From Firmicutes bacterium HGW-Firmicutes-2 (GTDB lineage Bacteria; Bacillota; Clostridia; Lachnospirales; Vallitaleaceae), in NCBI GenBank assembly GCA_002841495.1, contig PGZV01000020.1:1-64000 (forward strand): 64,000 bases of DNA, given 5' to 3'. The position numbers and the translations under genes were made by a program. Under the pieces are notes generated by a model that worked only from the letters and a program-made list of their open reading frames with translations, was not told where the DNA came from and did no database searches. This document shows positions 24,172 through 36,623 of this stretch, piece by piece; the stretch's first letter is position 1, and each line of letters starts with the position of its first letter.

Positions 24172-25107
24172 TTGAAATCACTTTCAATCTATAATAAAAT
24201 TACGGATAATAAAAACTTTGAAGTAATAATTATTGGTGGTAGCTTTGCAGGACTTTCAGCAGCTATGGCATTAGGGCGAGCATTGCGTAACGTTCTAATT
24301 ATTGACAGTGGCTCACCCTGCAACAGTCAAACACCCCATTCCCATAATTTCATTACACAAGACGGAGAAAATCCAAGTATAATTTTAAAAAAAGCTAAAG
24401 CGCAGGTATCAAATTATAGCACTTTGAAATTTCATAATGATTTTGTAATTAATGGTGAGAAAACCAAAAATGGTTTTTTGATTGTTACACAATCAGGCGA
24501 ACAATTCGCAACAAAAAAACTTATTTTTGCCACTGGTATAAAAGACATTATGCCCAGTATAAAAGGCTTTTCTGAGTGTTGGGGAATATCTGTTATCCAT
24601 TGTCCATATTGCCATGGATACGAGGTGAAGAATGAAAAAACGGGCATTCTAGCAAATGGTGGTATAGCATTTCATTATGCCCAGCTTATTAGTAATTGGA
24701 CAAAAGACCTAACAATTTTTACAAATGGAAAATCCACTCTGACACTAGAGCAAATAAAAAAAATCACCAATCATAATATACCAATAGTCGAAAATGAAAT
24801 ACATTTTTTGAATCACAAAAATGGCAATATCAGTGAAATCGTCTTTACAGACAAGTCAACGTTTCAGTTAAAAGCACTTTATTCACGACCTGATATTGAG
24901 CAGCATAGTAAAATTCCTGAAATGCTTGGATGTGAGTTAACAGAACAAGGATTTCTAAAAGTAGATATATTTCAGAAAACAACTGTAGAAAATATTTTCG
25001 CTTGTGGGGACAATGTCACCCCATTACGATCTGTATCATATGCAGTGGCGGCAGGCAATATCGCAGGTGCTATGATGAATAATAAAATGACAGAGGAAGA
25101 GTTTTAA
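24172..25107 (+). CDS. Thioredoxin-reductase-like FAD oxidoreductase
   Basis: 311 aa. The FAD dinucleotide fold is IIGGSFAGLSAAMALGRA (about 19-36). The redox pair CPYC is in HCPYCHGYE (about 143-151). The C-terminal FAD motif FACGDN (about 279-284) is followed by SVSYAVAAGNIAG. The NADPH-binding segment is degenerate (GILANGGIAFHYA), so it may belong to the ferredoxin-independent or HcaD/GliT-like branch. It starts at TTG 24172 behind AAGGAGG. Confidence 0.8.
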   Translation: MKSLSIYNKITDNKNFEVIIIGGSFAGLSAAMALGRALRNVLIIDSGSPCNSQTPHSHNFITQDGENPSIILKKAKAQVSNYSTLKFHNDFVINGEKTKNGFLIVTQSGEQFATKKLIFATGIKDIMPSIKGFSECWGISVIHCPYCHGYEVKNEKTGILANGGIAFHYAQLISNWTKDLTIFTNGKSTLTLEQIKKITNHNIPIVENEIHFLNHKNGNISEIVFTDKSTFQLKALYSRPDIEQHSKIPEMLGCELTEQGFLKVDIFQKTTVENIFACGDNVTPLRSVSYAVAAGNIAGAMMNNKMTEEEF

Positions 25108-25178
25108 CTTGCTAAAGAAAATTGTAAAATATAAAATTTGGCATTTGATTTTTGAGAAAAAAAATAGGAGAGCTAGAT

Positions 25179-25673
25179 TTGAATAAAATACTACTGGAAA
25201 TAAAAGATAAAGTATATGATAAATGTTTACTACAAATTACTGACTTTAAGGTTGAAAACGAAAGTACAGATTATGATGGATGCCAGTTTGAATTAAACGG
25301 GGTATATGTGATTTGTAGAAATGCAAAAATAACCCCAAAAAAAAATGGCCAATTCGTCACGTTTTGGAGAAGAAATGAAAACAGACAGACCGAGCCGTTC
25401 AATGATGCTGATAATTTTAATTACTATATTGTGAATGTACGAGCTGACAATAAGTTAGGGCAATTTGTTTTTCCTAAATCCGAAATGATTAAACAAGGTA
25501 TCGTTTCAAGTGACTCAAAAGTTGGGAAAAGAGCCATACGTGTATATCCACCCTGGGATGAAGCGAAAAGTAAACAAGCAGAGAATACTCAGAAATGGCA
25601 AATAAAGTATTTTTATAGAATAGATTATGCTTTAGACTTAGAGAAAGTCAAGAAACTATATAAGATCAATTAA
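25179..25673 (+). CDS. mepB: MepB family protein
   Basis: About 164 aa. The pattern ESTDYDGCQFELN, KITPKKNGQFVTFW and FVFPKSEMIKQGI...KRAIRVYPPWD is typical of MepB, first named in the staphylococcal mepRAB operon; function unresolved. No MepR or MepA lies nearby. TTG 25179 follows AGGAG by 8 nt and is preferred over TTG 25152. It is the last gene of the accessory block, followed by a strong terminator. Confidence 0.8.
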   Translation: MNKILLEIKDKVYDKCLLQITDFKVENESTDYDGCQFELNGVYVICRNAKITPKKNGQFVTFWRRNENRQTEPFNDADNFNYYIVNVRADNKLGQFVFPKSEMIKQGIVSSDSKVGKRAIRVYPPWDEAKSKQAENTQKWQIKYFYRIDYALDLEKVKKLYKIN

Positions 25674-25733
25674 ATTTGTAAAGCTTCATATTATGAATGA
25701 ATAATTAAAACTTAGTTTTAAATTTTAACACAC

Positions 25734-25764
25734 AAAAAAAGCAACCTCAAAAAGTTGCTTTTTT
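25734..25764 (+). terminator. Intrinsic terminator after mepB
   Basis: AAAAAAGCAAC and GTTGCTTTTTT arms with a short CTCAAAAA loop and a T run. It marks the right edge of the accessory block. Confidence 0.85.
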
Positions 25765-25794
25765 ATATATTATATAAGTTATATTGTTTAATAA

Positions 25795-25883
25795 ATGGTT
25801 ATAGGGTCAAAACTAAGTTTCATTAAAGTTCACATACTATTGTATGCGAAAGTTCTACTATATAGCTTTGACACCTTAACCAT
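25795..25883. repeat. Palindromic repeat element, single copy
   Basis: An 89-bp imperfect palindrome whose ends read ATGGTTATAGGGTCAAA and, inverted, ATGGTTAAGGTGTCAAA. In reverse complement it matches the element tandemly repeated at 62015-62405 (TGGTTAAGG...CTATATAGT..GAA.TTTCGCA.ACAAT...TTAATGAAACTTAGT.TTGACCCT), lacking that element's central 35 nt or so. A MITE or REP-like element. Confidence 0.7.
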
Positions 25884-25894
25884 GAGTTCAATAA

Positions 25895-26518
25895 TTAAGC
25901 TTCTGTACCATCACGCCAAGCTTCGAATTTTTTAATGGTTAAATCTAAAGTTTCTTTACTAAGTGATGGAAGTTCGCCGCCCCATATGGCTTCTGCTTCT
26001 TTATAACCGGCTTTTACAGCGTCCAGTAACATATCGGCTTTGGCTGGATCGCCACCGGATAGAGCTTTGGCAAATTCAAGGAAACGATCTGAAGTGGCTT
26101 TTGCGCCCCAGTATCCATCTTCTGCTACATCAGCTTTAGCCTTATCAATAGCATCTGGAGTGATTTCTATTCCAAGTTCAAGGGCAAGATCATCTGAAGT
26201 AGAGTCACCATTAATAAGCCTTTGCAAATAGCCTCTAAGTCCACCAAGTTGCTTAAGTGCTCCGTCTTTTACAGTAGTTCTAAAGAGATCAATAAGTCTT
26301 TGATCTGTTTCTTCCTTCATGGCACGTACTTTGTCCATGTCCGGTTTATAGCTGGCTTTAGCTGGTGTCTCATTGGATGTATAGTCAGCTGCTTTAGTTT
26401 CAGACTTATCTTGTGATTTCACTTTTTCATCAACGGTTCCGTTTGACTTGTTTTTCTTATTTAATTCTGTTAGGTTTGTATTATTTTGTGGGTTATTGAT
26501 ATTCCCGATTGTATTCAT
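25895..26518 (-). CDS. Conserved hypothetical protein with disordered N-terminus
   Basis: 207 aa, not recognised. Residues 1-60 are Asn/Lys/Ser/Thr-rich and probably disordered. The rest is helical and acidic (KVRAMKEETDQRLIDLFRTTV, AKADMLLDAVKAGYKEAEAIWGGELPSLSKETLD). No signal peptide or membrane helix. GGAGGA precedes its start at 26518. It is divergent from clp at 26791. Confidence 0.65.
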   Translation of the reverse strand: MNTIGNINNPQNNTNLTELNKKNKSNGTVDEKVKSQDKSETKAADYTSNETPAKASYKPDMDKVRAMKEETDQRLIDLFRTTVKDGALKQLGGLRGYLQRLINGDSTSDDLALELGIEITPDAIDKAKADVAEDGYWGAKATSDRFLEFAKALSGGDPAKADMLLDAVKAGYKEAEAIWGGELPSLSKETLDLTIKKFEAWRDGTEA

Positions 26519-26790
26519 GAGTCTTCCTCCTTGAAATATGATACCTATCCGTAGGTTTAATAGTCATCTCCTAGAGTATATCGACACAAAAGCATAAAGA
26601 GTTAATGGTTTAAGGGTTGATAATAAAGCGAAATCAAATTTGAATAAATTATGAATAATCTATTAGAAGTTTATTATAAAAGCTTCATTATATAGACTTA
26701 TGTAGGTAGGTGTGATAAGTTAATACTACAACGAATAGGATAATAAAACAATAAGACGATGTATATAGATAGAATTTGGAGTTGATGAAT

Positions 26791-29088
26791 ATGAAATGTT
26801 CAATGTGCCGTGTGAACACAGCAATTGTATTTGTAACAAAAATGGAAAATGGTATAGCAAAGCGAGAAGGACTCTGCATTCCTTGTGCTCAAAAACAAGG
26901 CCTTGCACCACTAGATGCAATACTACAACAAACAGGTATGTCACAAGAGGAATTTGATAATATCAGTGAGCAGATGACGGACATATTTGAAGATGTGGAT
27001 ATGGACCAGCTAACAGAAAGCTTAACAAAACCGGATGAGCATGGTAAAAACCATATATCTAATTTATTTAATTCGGCTTTTGCAAAGAACAATAATGACG
27101 AGGATATGACTTTTAAACAAGCGGAGCAAGATACCCAGGACGGAACGGTTAAAACTAAGGTCAAAAAATCAAACTCACCAAAAAGAAAAAACCTTGATGC
27201 TTATGGCATTAATCTAAATGAAAAAGCGCTTAATCATGAAGTAGATCGTATTATTGGTCGTCATAGAGAAATCGATAGGGTTATTCAAATACTGAACCGT
27301 AGAACTAAAAATAATCCGGTGCTTATTGGTGAACCAGGTGTGGGTAAGACGGCTATTGCAGAAGGATTAGCTGTCAGAATTGTAGAAGGGCAAGTGCCGA
27401 CGAAGCTATTGAATGTGGAGGTCTATCTATTGGATCTGACTTCTGTTGTAGCCGGAACACAGTTTAGAGGTCAGTTTGAGACACGTATGAAAGCGATTCT
27501 GAAAGAAGCAACCTCAGAAGGCAATATTATATTGGTTATTGATGAGGTCCATAGCATAGTGGGTGCAGGTGAAGCAGAAGGTGGCACGATGAATGCCGCC
27601 AATATATTAAAGCCGGCTCTAGCTAAAGGCGAGGTTCAGATTGTAGGTGCAACAACCCTTGAAGAATATCGAAAACACATTGAAAAAGATTCAGCCCTTG
27701 AAAGACGTTTTCAACCGGTTATTGTAGATGAACCTTCCATTGAAGATTCTATCGAAATCATAAAGGGTATCAAAGATTATTATGAAGATTATCATAAAGT
27801 ACACATATCTGACGAAGTTATTGTTAAGGCGGTTATGATGTCAGAACGTTATATCAGTGATCGATTTTTGCCGGACAAGGCAATTGATGTTATTGATGAA
27901 GCCGGCTCAAGAGCAAATCTCCTAAATGAAGGCTTGGTTGAGTTAGAAGCATTGAAAAACGAGTTGCAAAAAATTGTAATCGACAAAGAAGATGCAGCTG
28001 CCAATGATGATTATGAGAAGGCGGCAGATTGCAAAGTTGAAGAGCTTCGACTTAATGATAAGATTGGTAAGATCGAAAAAGAATGTAAGAATGTTGCTAT
28101 TACAGAAGAAGATATTGCCTATGTTATAGAAGCATGGACAAAAATTCCTGTTCAATCCATAGCAGAGGATGAAGCTTATAAACTCATTAATCTTGAGGAA
28201 CGTCTACATAGAAGAATCGTCGGTCAAGAAGAAGCGGTTAAAAAACTCTCAAGAGCAACAAGAAGAAGCCGATCCGGATTCAGCCGAAGGAAAAAACCAT
28301 CATCCTTTGTTTTTGTCGGTCCGACTGGTGTTGGTAAGACGGAGTTATCCAAGGCTTTAGCGAGTGAATTGTTTGGTAATGAAGAAGCGTTAATCCGCTT
28401 TGATATGTCAGAGTTTATGGAAAAACATACAGTATCCAAATTAATCGGTGCACCTCCAGGTTACGTCGGTTATGATCAGGCCGGTCAATTGACAGAAAAA
28501 GTGCGTCGACGTCCTTACTCTGTACTATTGCTGGATGAGATCGAAAAAGCTCACTCTGATGTGTTCAATCTATTGCTTCAGATACTTGAAGACGGGCGGT
28601 TAACAGATGGTCAGGGGCGTACGGTTAACTTTGAAAATACAGTGATAATTATGACTTCGAATGCAGGGACAAGTCATAAAAACAATGGTATTGGTTTTGG
28701 TAAAGGTACGTATGCATCTTTAGAACAAACAACGAAAGATGCTCTTAAAGATGTGTTTAAGCCGGAATTTCTCAACAGAATTGATGAAACCATCGTTTTT
28801 ACAGAACTGAGTAAAAATGAGCTAAAAGATATTATCGAATTGATGCTAAAAGATGTATTAAGTACAGCTAAAGACAAGCATATGACACTAAACGTAACAG
28901 ATGAGGTAAAAGCATTTATCTTTGAAAATGGTTATGACCCTAAATATGGCGCTAGACCATTAAGAAGAGCAATTCAGAAGTACGTTGAAGACGAATTAGC
29001 GGAGTGCTATATTAAAGGTGTTATTAAAGAAGGTGACCATATAGAGGTGTATATGGAAGAGGATGGGCCAAAAGTAAGGGCTTTATAA
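26791..29088 (+). CDS. clpE: ATP-dependent Clp protease ATPase subunit, ClpE-type
   Basis: About 765 aa. An N-terminal four-Cys zinc finger (CSMC...CIPC, about 3-30) replaces the ClpC N-domain, as in ClpE. AAA-1 has GEPGVGKT (about 187) and Walker B VIDEVHS. A UVR-like helix pair ([20 protein letters not shown], about 400-420) follows. AAA-2 has GPTGVGKTE (about 510) and ends with the C-terminal D2 domain. It unfolds misfolded proteins for ClpP. GGAG lies 9 nt before ATG 26791; the longer TTG start at 26776 is rejected. No CtsR box (GGTCAAA pairs) is visible upstream. Confidence 0.85.
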   Translation: MKCSMCRVNTAIVFVTKMENGIAKREGLCIPCAQKQGLAPLDAILQQTGMSQEEFDNISEQMTDIFEDVDMDQLTESLTKPDEHGKNHISNLFNSAFAKNNNDEDMTFKQAEQDTQDGTVKTKVKKSNSPKRKNLDAYGINLNEKALNHEVDRIIGRHREIDRVIQILNRRTKNNPVLIGEPGVGKTAIAEGLAVRIVEGQVPTKLLNVEVYLLDLTSVVAGTQFRGQFETRMKAILKEATSEGNIILVIDEVHSIVGAGEAEGGTMNAANILKPALAKGEVQIVGATTLEEYRKHIEKDSALERRFQPVIVDEPSIEDSIEIIKGIKDYYEDYHKVHISDEVIVKAVMMSERYISDRFLPDKAIDVIDEAGSRANLLNEGLVELEALKNELQKIVIDKEDAAANDDYEKAADCKVEELRLNDKIGKIEKECKNVAITEEDIAYVIEAWTKIPVQSIAEDEAYKLINLEERLHRRIVGQEEAVKKLSRATRRSRSGFSRRKKPSSFVFVGPTGVGKTELSKALASELFGNEEALIRFDMSEFMEKHTVSKLIGAPPGYVGYDQAGQLTEKVRRRPYSVLLLDEIEKAHSDVFNLLLQILEDGRLTDGQGRTVNFENTVIIMTSNAGTSHKNNGIGFGKGTYASLEQTTKDALKDVFKPEFLNRIDETIVFTELSKNELKDIIELMLKDVLSTAKDKHMTLNVTDEVKAFIFENGYDPKYGARPLRRAIQKYVEDELAECYIKGVIKEGDHIEVYMEEDGPKVRAL

Positions 29089-29111
29089 TTTAATAAAATA
29101 AATATATACTC

Positions 29112-29160
29112 AAAGAAGGATCAATATCTCATTATAGGTGGGATTTGTTCCTTCTTTTAA
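29112..29160 (+). terminator. Intrinsic terminator after clpE
   Basis: Arms AAAGAAGGA (29112-29120) and TCCTTCTTT (29149-29157) separated by a 28-nt loop with an inner hairpin potential, ending in T residues. Confidence 0.6.
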
Positions 29161-29231
29161 ATCTTATAGAAGAATGTTCGGAAAAATATAGGAAAAATAT
29201 GTTAATGAAATATTAAATATTACATTTTTTA

Positions 29232-29260
29232 TTGACATAATGCACAAAAGCATATACTAT
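29232..29260 (+). promoter_or_regulatory. Sigma-A-type promoter of the LRAT-like gene
   Basis: TTGACA (29232-29237), 17-nt spacer, TACTAT (29255-29260), about 70 nt before the gene. Confidence 0.65.
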
Positions 29261-29329
29261 TTATAATAGTGTTAATATCGGTGAAGATGTATTTACCACA
29301 GAAATAGTTATTAACAATGGGAGGCTATG

Positions 29330-29863
29330 ATGTTTGGAGACATTATTTATGTTGAGAGAAAGCCCATTCTTTTGGGGTCAACTAAGGTACGTGAAAACGA
29401 ATACTCTAAATGGATAGATAAGCTGATATTTAGAACCATGAGTTATCGACATTTTGGCGTTGAGGTTGAGAATAATTGTGTTATACACTTTCATGCCAAT
29501 AGCTTTCATATGAGAAAACACGCCGAAATCAAAAAGGTATCAATGGATACTTTCTTATTAGGTGGAGAAAAAGTGGTCTTACACCATATAAAAGATTGCT
29601 ATACAAGAGAACTAATCGTATCAAGAGCTTACAATGCATTGGGAAAAAGAGAAGAATGCTATAGTATTAATAAGAATAATTGCGAACACTTTGTATATTG
29701 GTGTGCAACCGGCAATCCTTATTCGACTCAGACCTATTTTATTAATAAGGGTCAAGATGTATGGATGCTTAGGAAAAAAGTGGTGCCGTTCACCGTTAGA
29801 ACAAAAAATAGAACTTTAAGACTGAGCATGGATATTTATAAAAGAATTCTAAGAAGAGCATAA
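29330..29863 (+). CDS. LRAT/NlpC-P60-like (NC domain) protein
   Basis: 177 aa. His in SYRHFGVEVENN (about 43) and the NNCEHFVYWCATG block (catalytic Cys about 124) match the lecithin:retinol acyltransferase-like branch of the NlpC/P60 superfamily. Bacterial members are thought to be acyltransferases or thiol hydrolases. No signal peptide. GGGAGG precedes; ATG 29330 is better spaced than 29327. A single-gene unit with its own promoter. Confidence 0.75.
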   Translation: MFGDIIYVERKPILLGSTKVRENEYSKWIDKLIFRTMSYRHFGVEVENNCVIHFHANSFHMRKHAEIKKVSMDTFLLGGEKVVLHHIKDCYTRELIVSRAYNALGKREECYSINKNNCEHFVYWCATGNPYSTQTYFINKGQDVWMLRKKVVPFTVRTKNRTLRLSMDIYKRILRRA

Positions 29864-29938
29864 GTCCTTATGAAGGGCTTATCTTTACATAAAACTAACT
29901 CAAATAAAATCAACTAGTAAAAAAGCTAATAAAAATAA

Positions 29939-29967
29939 TTGACGAACACTAAAATTTATGGTAATAT
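29939..29967 (+). promoter_or_regulatory. Promoter of the beta-glucoside operon
   Basis: TTGACG (29939-29944), 17-nt spacer, TAATAT (29962-29967). The leader that follows holds a RAT/terminator switch. Confidence 0.7.
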
Positions 29968-30011
29968 TGCATTAATAAATATGAATAAAGTAACACAATA
30001 CCTCAATTTGT

Positions 30012-30040
30012 GGATTGTGACTGTGTTTGCAGGCAAGACC
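30012..30040 (+). promoter_or_regulatory. RAT antiterminator site for LicT/BglG
   Basis: GGATTGTGACTG...GCAGGCAAGACC matches the ribonucleic antiterminator consensus recognised by BglG-family proteins. Its 3' end overlaps the 5' arm of the terminator at 30035-30092, so the two folds exclude each other. Confidence 0.85.
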
Positions 30041-30092
30041 AAGATTGTTGATACGTAGCAGTAGCTATATGTCATCAAGACTGGTCTTTTTT
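30035..30092 (+). terminator. Conditional leader terminator of the bgl operon
   Basis: AAGACCA (30035-30041) pairs with TGGTCTT (30082-30088), with inner TTGAT/ATCAA pairing, followed by a T run. It would stop transcription unless phosphorylation-activated LicT stabilises the RAT hairpin. Confidence 0.8.
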
Positions 30093-30107
30093 ATTTGCAA
30101 AAAGTAA

Positions 30108-31568
<1,461 letters not shown>

Positions 31569-31604
31569 ATGTATGGATATAAAATAGCTAAAAATAAAAT
31601 CTAA

Positions 31605-33524
<1,920 letters not shown>

Positions 33525-33744
33525 TTAAGGTTGACATGGTTTAAGACACATGATAATTTATAACTATATATAATTGATAATATAAAATTATGATTGTCTC
33601 TTTGCAAGCTTAAACTTATTATAAGTTGTGTGTTAGTAGATTGATTTTATAATGAGTTTGAGTTTTGCATAACCAATATTGATTCATATAGACCTCACTA
33701 CGCATTTGAAATGGTTTGATAAATAATGAAATCTAGGTGATTAA

Positions 33745-34581
33745 ATGAAAATCAAGAAGGTTTTGAACAATAATGCTGTCATTGCACTGAATGACAAAAA
33801 TGAGGAATTAGTGGTGACAGGGCTTGGTCTAGCCTTTCAAAAAAGACCCGGAGAATATCTAGCTGTTGAGAAAATCGAACGAATTTTTACGATGGAGAAT
33901 AAAGAGATATCTAGAAAACTTAGAGATTTAATTAGTGAAATTCCCTTGCAGTATGTTGAGGTAACTGAAGAAATTATCACATATGCAAAGGAAAAAAATG
34001 GTAAAAACTTGAATGAGAATATTTATCTGACATTGACAGACCATATATCTTTTGCTATAGAAAGAAGTAAACAAGAGATTAATATGTCAAACCCAATGAA
34101 ATGGGAAATTCGAAGGTTCTATGAAGATGAGTACAATATTGGCTTAGCTGCACTTGATATTATTAATAATAGACTAGGTGTAGAATTACCTAAGGATGAG
34201 GCTGCTTCCATTGCTATGCATTTGGTAAATGCAGAACTAAACGAAGAAATGCCAAAAGTTGTCAATATGATCAAAATCATTCAAGATGCTTTGAATATCA
34301 TAAAATACCATTATAGGGTAGAATTAGAAGAAGACAGTCTCAGTTATCAAAGATTGGTTACCCATTTAAAGTTTTTTGCGCAACGGATTATCAACTGTGA
34401 GAATACAGATAAATCAGAGGACCATTTGTTTGAGATTATAAGTCGACAATATGAAGAAGCTTACCTATGTGCTCAGAAGATAAAAAAATATGCCAAAGAG
34501 AAATATGATTTCATTATTTCTAAAGCAGAGTTAACTTACTTAATAGTACACATTGAAAGAGTTATAGTAAGCCACAAATAA
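33745..34581 (+). CDS. licT: BglG/LicT-family transcriptional antiterminator
   Basis: 278 aa. The RNA-binding CAT domain (MKIKKVLNNNAVIA... LGLAFQKRPGE, residues 1-56) is followed by two PRD domains with conserved His in LTDHISFAIER, SIAMHLVNAE, LVTHLKFFAQR and IVHIERV. It binds the RAT at 30012-30040. It is encoded after, not before, the transporter, so once induced it probably amplifies its own expression. The 220-nt gap 33525-33744 shows no terminator or second RAT. Confidence 0.9.
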   Translation: MKIKKVLNNNAVIALNDKNEELVVTGLGLAFQKRPGEYLAVEKIERIFTMENKEISRKLRDLISEIPLQYVEVTEEIITYAKEKNGKNLNENIYLTLTDHISFAIERSKQEINMSNPMKWEIRRFYEDEYNIGLAALDIINNRLGVELPKDEAASIAMHLVNAELNEEMPKVVNMIKIIQDALNIIKYHYRVELEEDSLSYQRLVTHLKFFAQRIINCENTDKSEDHLFEIISRQYEEAYLCAQKIKKYAKEKYDFIISKAELTYLIVHIERVIVSHK

Positions 34582-34616
34582 AGCTGCAACAAATAATCAA
34601 CTTGAGGGTGATAATC

Positions 34617-35462
34617 ATGTCTTATAAATTAATTTGCTTAGATTTAGATGGCACTTTGTTAACATCACAACATACTATTAGTGAGGCCAACCTAGCAGTA
34701 CTGCGTGCTCTTGAAGATCAAGGTATAAGAATTGCTATTGTGTCGGGTCGCTCAGGATACGATGCAAAACATCATGCTAGAACAATTAGTAATAAAACAT
34801 TTTATATCGGTTCAAATGGTGCCATAGTTGGTAATGTTGCCACAGGCGAAATCATCGCAGAAACCAATATAAGCAAAGGTAATCTAAGAAAAATAGTTTC
34901 ATATGCAAGAGAAACCAGAATTAAACCGATAGTATTTACTAAGAATGAGACCATAATTCATGGACCAAGGGATTATTTTATGCATCTTTACCTGAATAGA
35001 AAGCATAAGACTAAGATGAATGCATATTTACGGTTTGTGCCGAGTCATAGAAAAATGAAATGTTTAATAGCCCATGAAGATACCGGAATTCAAAAGGTGG
35101 TATTTTTTATTACCAATAAATATAAAGCGGATCAAATAGAAAAAGAGCTCAAGGCACAAGATGACTTTGAAGTTGCAAGAACATCTCTTATTTGTTTTGA
35201 AGTGACAGAAAAAGGTATGAATAAAAGCGATGGTATAAGAAGATTAATCGAACACCTGAATATAAAAAAAGAAGAGGTTATGGCTTTCGGAGATAGTGAA
35301 AATGATTATGCAATGCTATCATATGTAGGGTATGGCGTTGCTATGGGTAATGCTCCGAATAGGATTAAAGCAGTAGCAGATAAAATAACAGACACCAACG
35401 ATCAAGATGGTGTTGCAAATGAGCTAAAGAACATCTTTTCAGATATTTCTTATAGTAGTTAG
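34617..35462 (+). CDS. Cof-type HAD-IIB sugar phosphatase
   Basis: About 281 aa. Motif I LDLDGTLL (about 7-14), VSGRS (about 44-48), IGSNGA, and motif IV GDSENDYAML (about 228) define the Cof family, which dephosphorylates sugar phosphates. It is the last gene before a strong terminator and is probably co-transcribed with licT, perhaps relieving sugar-phosphate load. ATG 34617 behind GAGGGTG is chosen over TTG 34602. Confidence 0.85.
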   Translation: MSYKLICLDLDGTLLTSQHTISEANLAVLRALEDQGIRIAIVSGRSGYDAKHHARTISNKTFYIGSNGAIVGNVATGEIIAETNISKGNLRKIVSYARETRIKPIVFTKNETIIHGPRDYFMHLYLNRKHKTKMNAYLRFVPSHRKMKCLIAHEDTGIQKVVFFITNKYKADQIEKELKAQDDFEVARTSLICFEVTEKGMNKSDGIRRLIEHLNIKKEEVMAFGDSENDYAMLSYVGYGVAMGNAPNRIKAVADKITDTNDQDGVANELKNIFSDISYSS

Positions 35463-35469
35463 TATAAGA

Positions 35470-35495
35470 GCACCGGATTATCCGGTGCATTTTTA
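35470..35495 (+). terminator. Intrinsic terminator of the bgl operon
   Basis: GCACCGGA and TCCGGTGC arms with a 3-nt loop, followed by ATTTTTAT. Confidence 0.9.
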
Positions 35496-35718
35496 TATTT
35501 AAGTGTAAATTTTTAGTAATTTTGACCTTTATAGCAATATGTTGATAGAACTTATCATTTACAAAAATATAACCTATGATATACTGTTAATAAAGATTTC
35601 ACTCTTATAAGAACATAAATTGACATCAATGAGCAGATATAGATGTCAATAAAATGACAGATTAACCATAACAAACTGATTAGACATAATCTAAAACGTG
35701 CATGCAAGGAGGATATAT

Positions 35719-36615
35719 ATGAAAATAGGATTAATAGGACTTGGGAAAATGGGTTATAACTTAGCCCTTAACATGCGTGATAAAGGACTGGACATAGGTG
35801 TTTACAACCGAAGTAAGGAGCCACGAGAAGAAATAAAAAATGAAGGTGTTCAAACTTTTGACACAATCGAAAGCTTGGTAGATGCTTTAGAATCACCTAA
35901 GGTAGTTTGGATTATGGTCACAGCTGGGCCAGCAACTGAAGCCATTATTGAGCAGGTTACACCGTTGTTGTCACCAGGCGATATCATTGTCGACGGTGGT
36001 AATTCTAGGTTCACAGACACCCTTAGAAGAGGAGATGCTCTAGAAGAAAAGGGTATATACTTTGTGGATGCCGGCACCTCTGGTGGAACAGATGGGGCTA
36101 GATACGGTGCTTGTATGATGGTTGGTGGTGACGAGAAGGCAATTGCTACACTGGAACCTTATTTCAAGGTTCTTAATGTAGAAGAAGGATACTTACACTG
36201 TGGAAAACGTGGATCAGGGCATTATGTGAAGATGGTACATAATGGGATTGAATATGGTATGATGCAAGCTGTGGGTGAAGGACTAGAGATTATTAGAAGG
36301 TCTGAATTTGACGTTGATTTTGAAAAAGTGGCCAATGTATGGAATCATGGATCAATTATCGCCGGTTATCTTATGCAAATGACAAAACAAGCTTTTGAAA
36401 ACAATGGTATGTTAGAAGATATCATTCCACGTATTGATGCTTTAGGAGAAGGGCAATGGACAGTGGAAGAGGCTATTAGACTTGGCGTTTCTGCACCGGT
36501 GATTACTCAATCCTTATTTATTAGAAACGCATCTAAAGATGATGGCAAATTCTCAGACCGTGTTGTTGCAGCCCTTAGAAATGAATTTGGTGGTCACCCA
36601 TTACATAAAAGGTAG
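35719..36615 (+). CDS. gnd: 6-phosphogluconate dehydrogenase, short (YqeC-type)
   Basis: 298 aa, the short form, against about 470 aa for classical Gnd. The NAD(P) fold is GLIGLGKMGYNLALNM (about 3-18). DGGNSRFTDT (about 92), FVDAGTSGGTDGARYGACMMVGG and the catalytic Lys-Asn segment GSGHYVKMVHNGIEYGMMQ (about 166-184) are conserved. It oxidises 6-phosphogluconate to ribulose-5-phosphate, probably with NAD. It is 8 nt upstream of zwf, so a two-gene oxidative pentose-phosphate operon. ATG 35719 follows AAGGAGG. Confidence 0.85.
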   Translation: MKIGLIGLGKMGYNLALNMRDKGLDIGVYNRSKEPREEIKNEGVQTFDTIESLVDALESPKVVWIMVTAGPATEAIIEQVTPLLSPGDIIVDGGNSRFTDTLRRGDALEEKGIYFVDAGTSGGTDGARYGACMMVGGDEKAIATLEPYFKVLNVEEGYLHCGKRGSGHYVKMVHNGIEYGMMQAVGEGLEIIRRSEFDVDFEKVANVWNHGSIIAGYLMQMTKQAFENNGMLEDIIPRIDALGEGQWTVEEAIRLGVSAPVITQSLFIRNASKDDGKFSDRVVAALRNEFGGHPLHKR

Positions 36616-36623
36616 GTGAGTGT

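Noticed and set aside
1-25700. CRISPR array explaining the regularly spaced repeats
   Set aside because: Repeat units flank whole genes, are imperfect palindromes of 72-171 bp and vary in sequence; no short identical repeats with 30-40-nt spacers exist.
26603-26650. ATGGTTTAAGGGTTGATAA upstream of clpE as another copy of the palindromic element
   Set aside because: Only the first dozen bases resemble the element's end and no matching second end follows.
26580-26790. CtsR heat-shock operator before clpE
   Set aside because: No GGTCAAA direct repeats are present.
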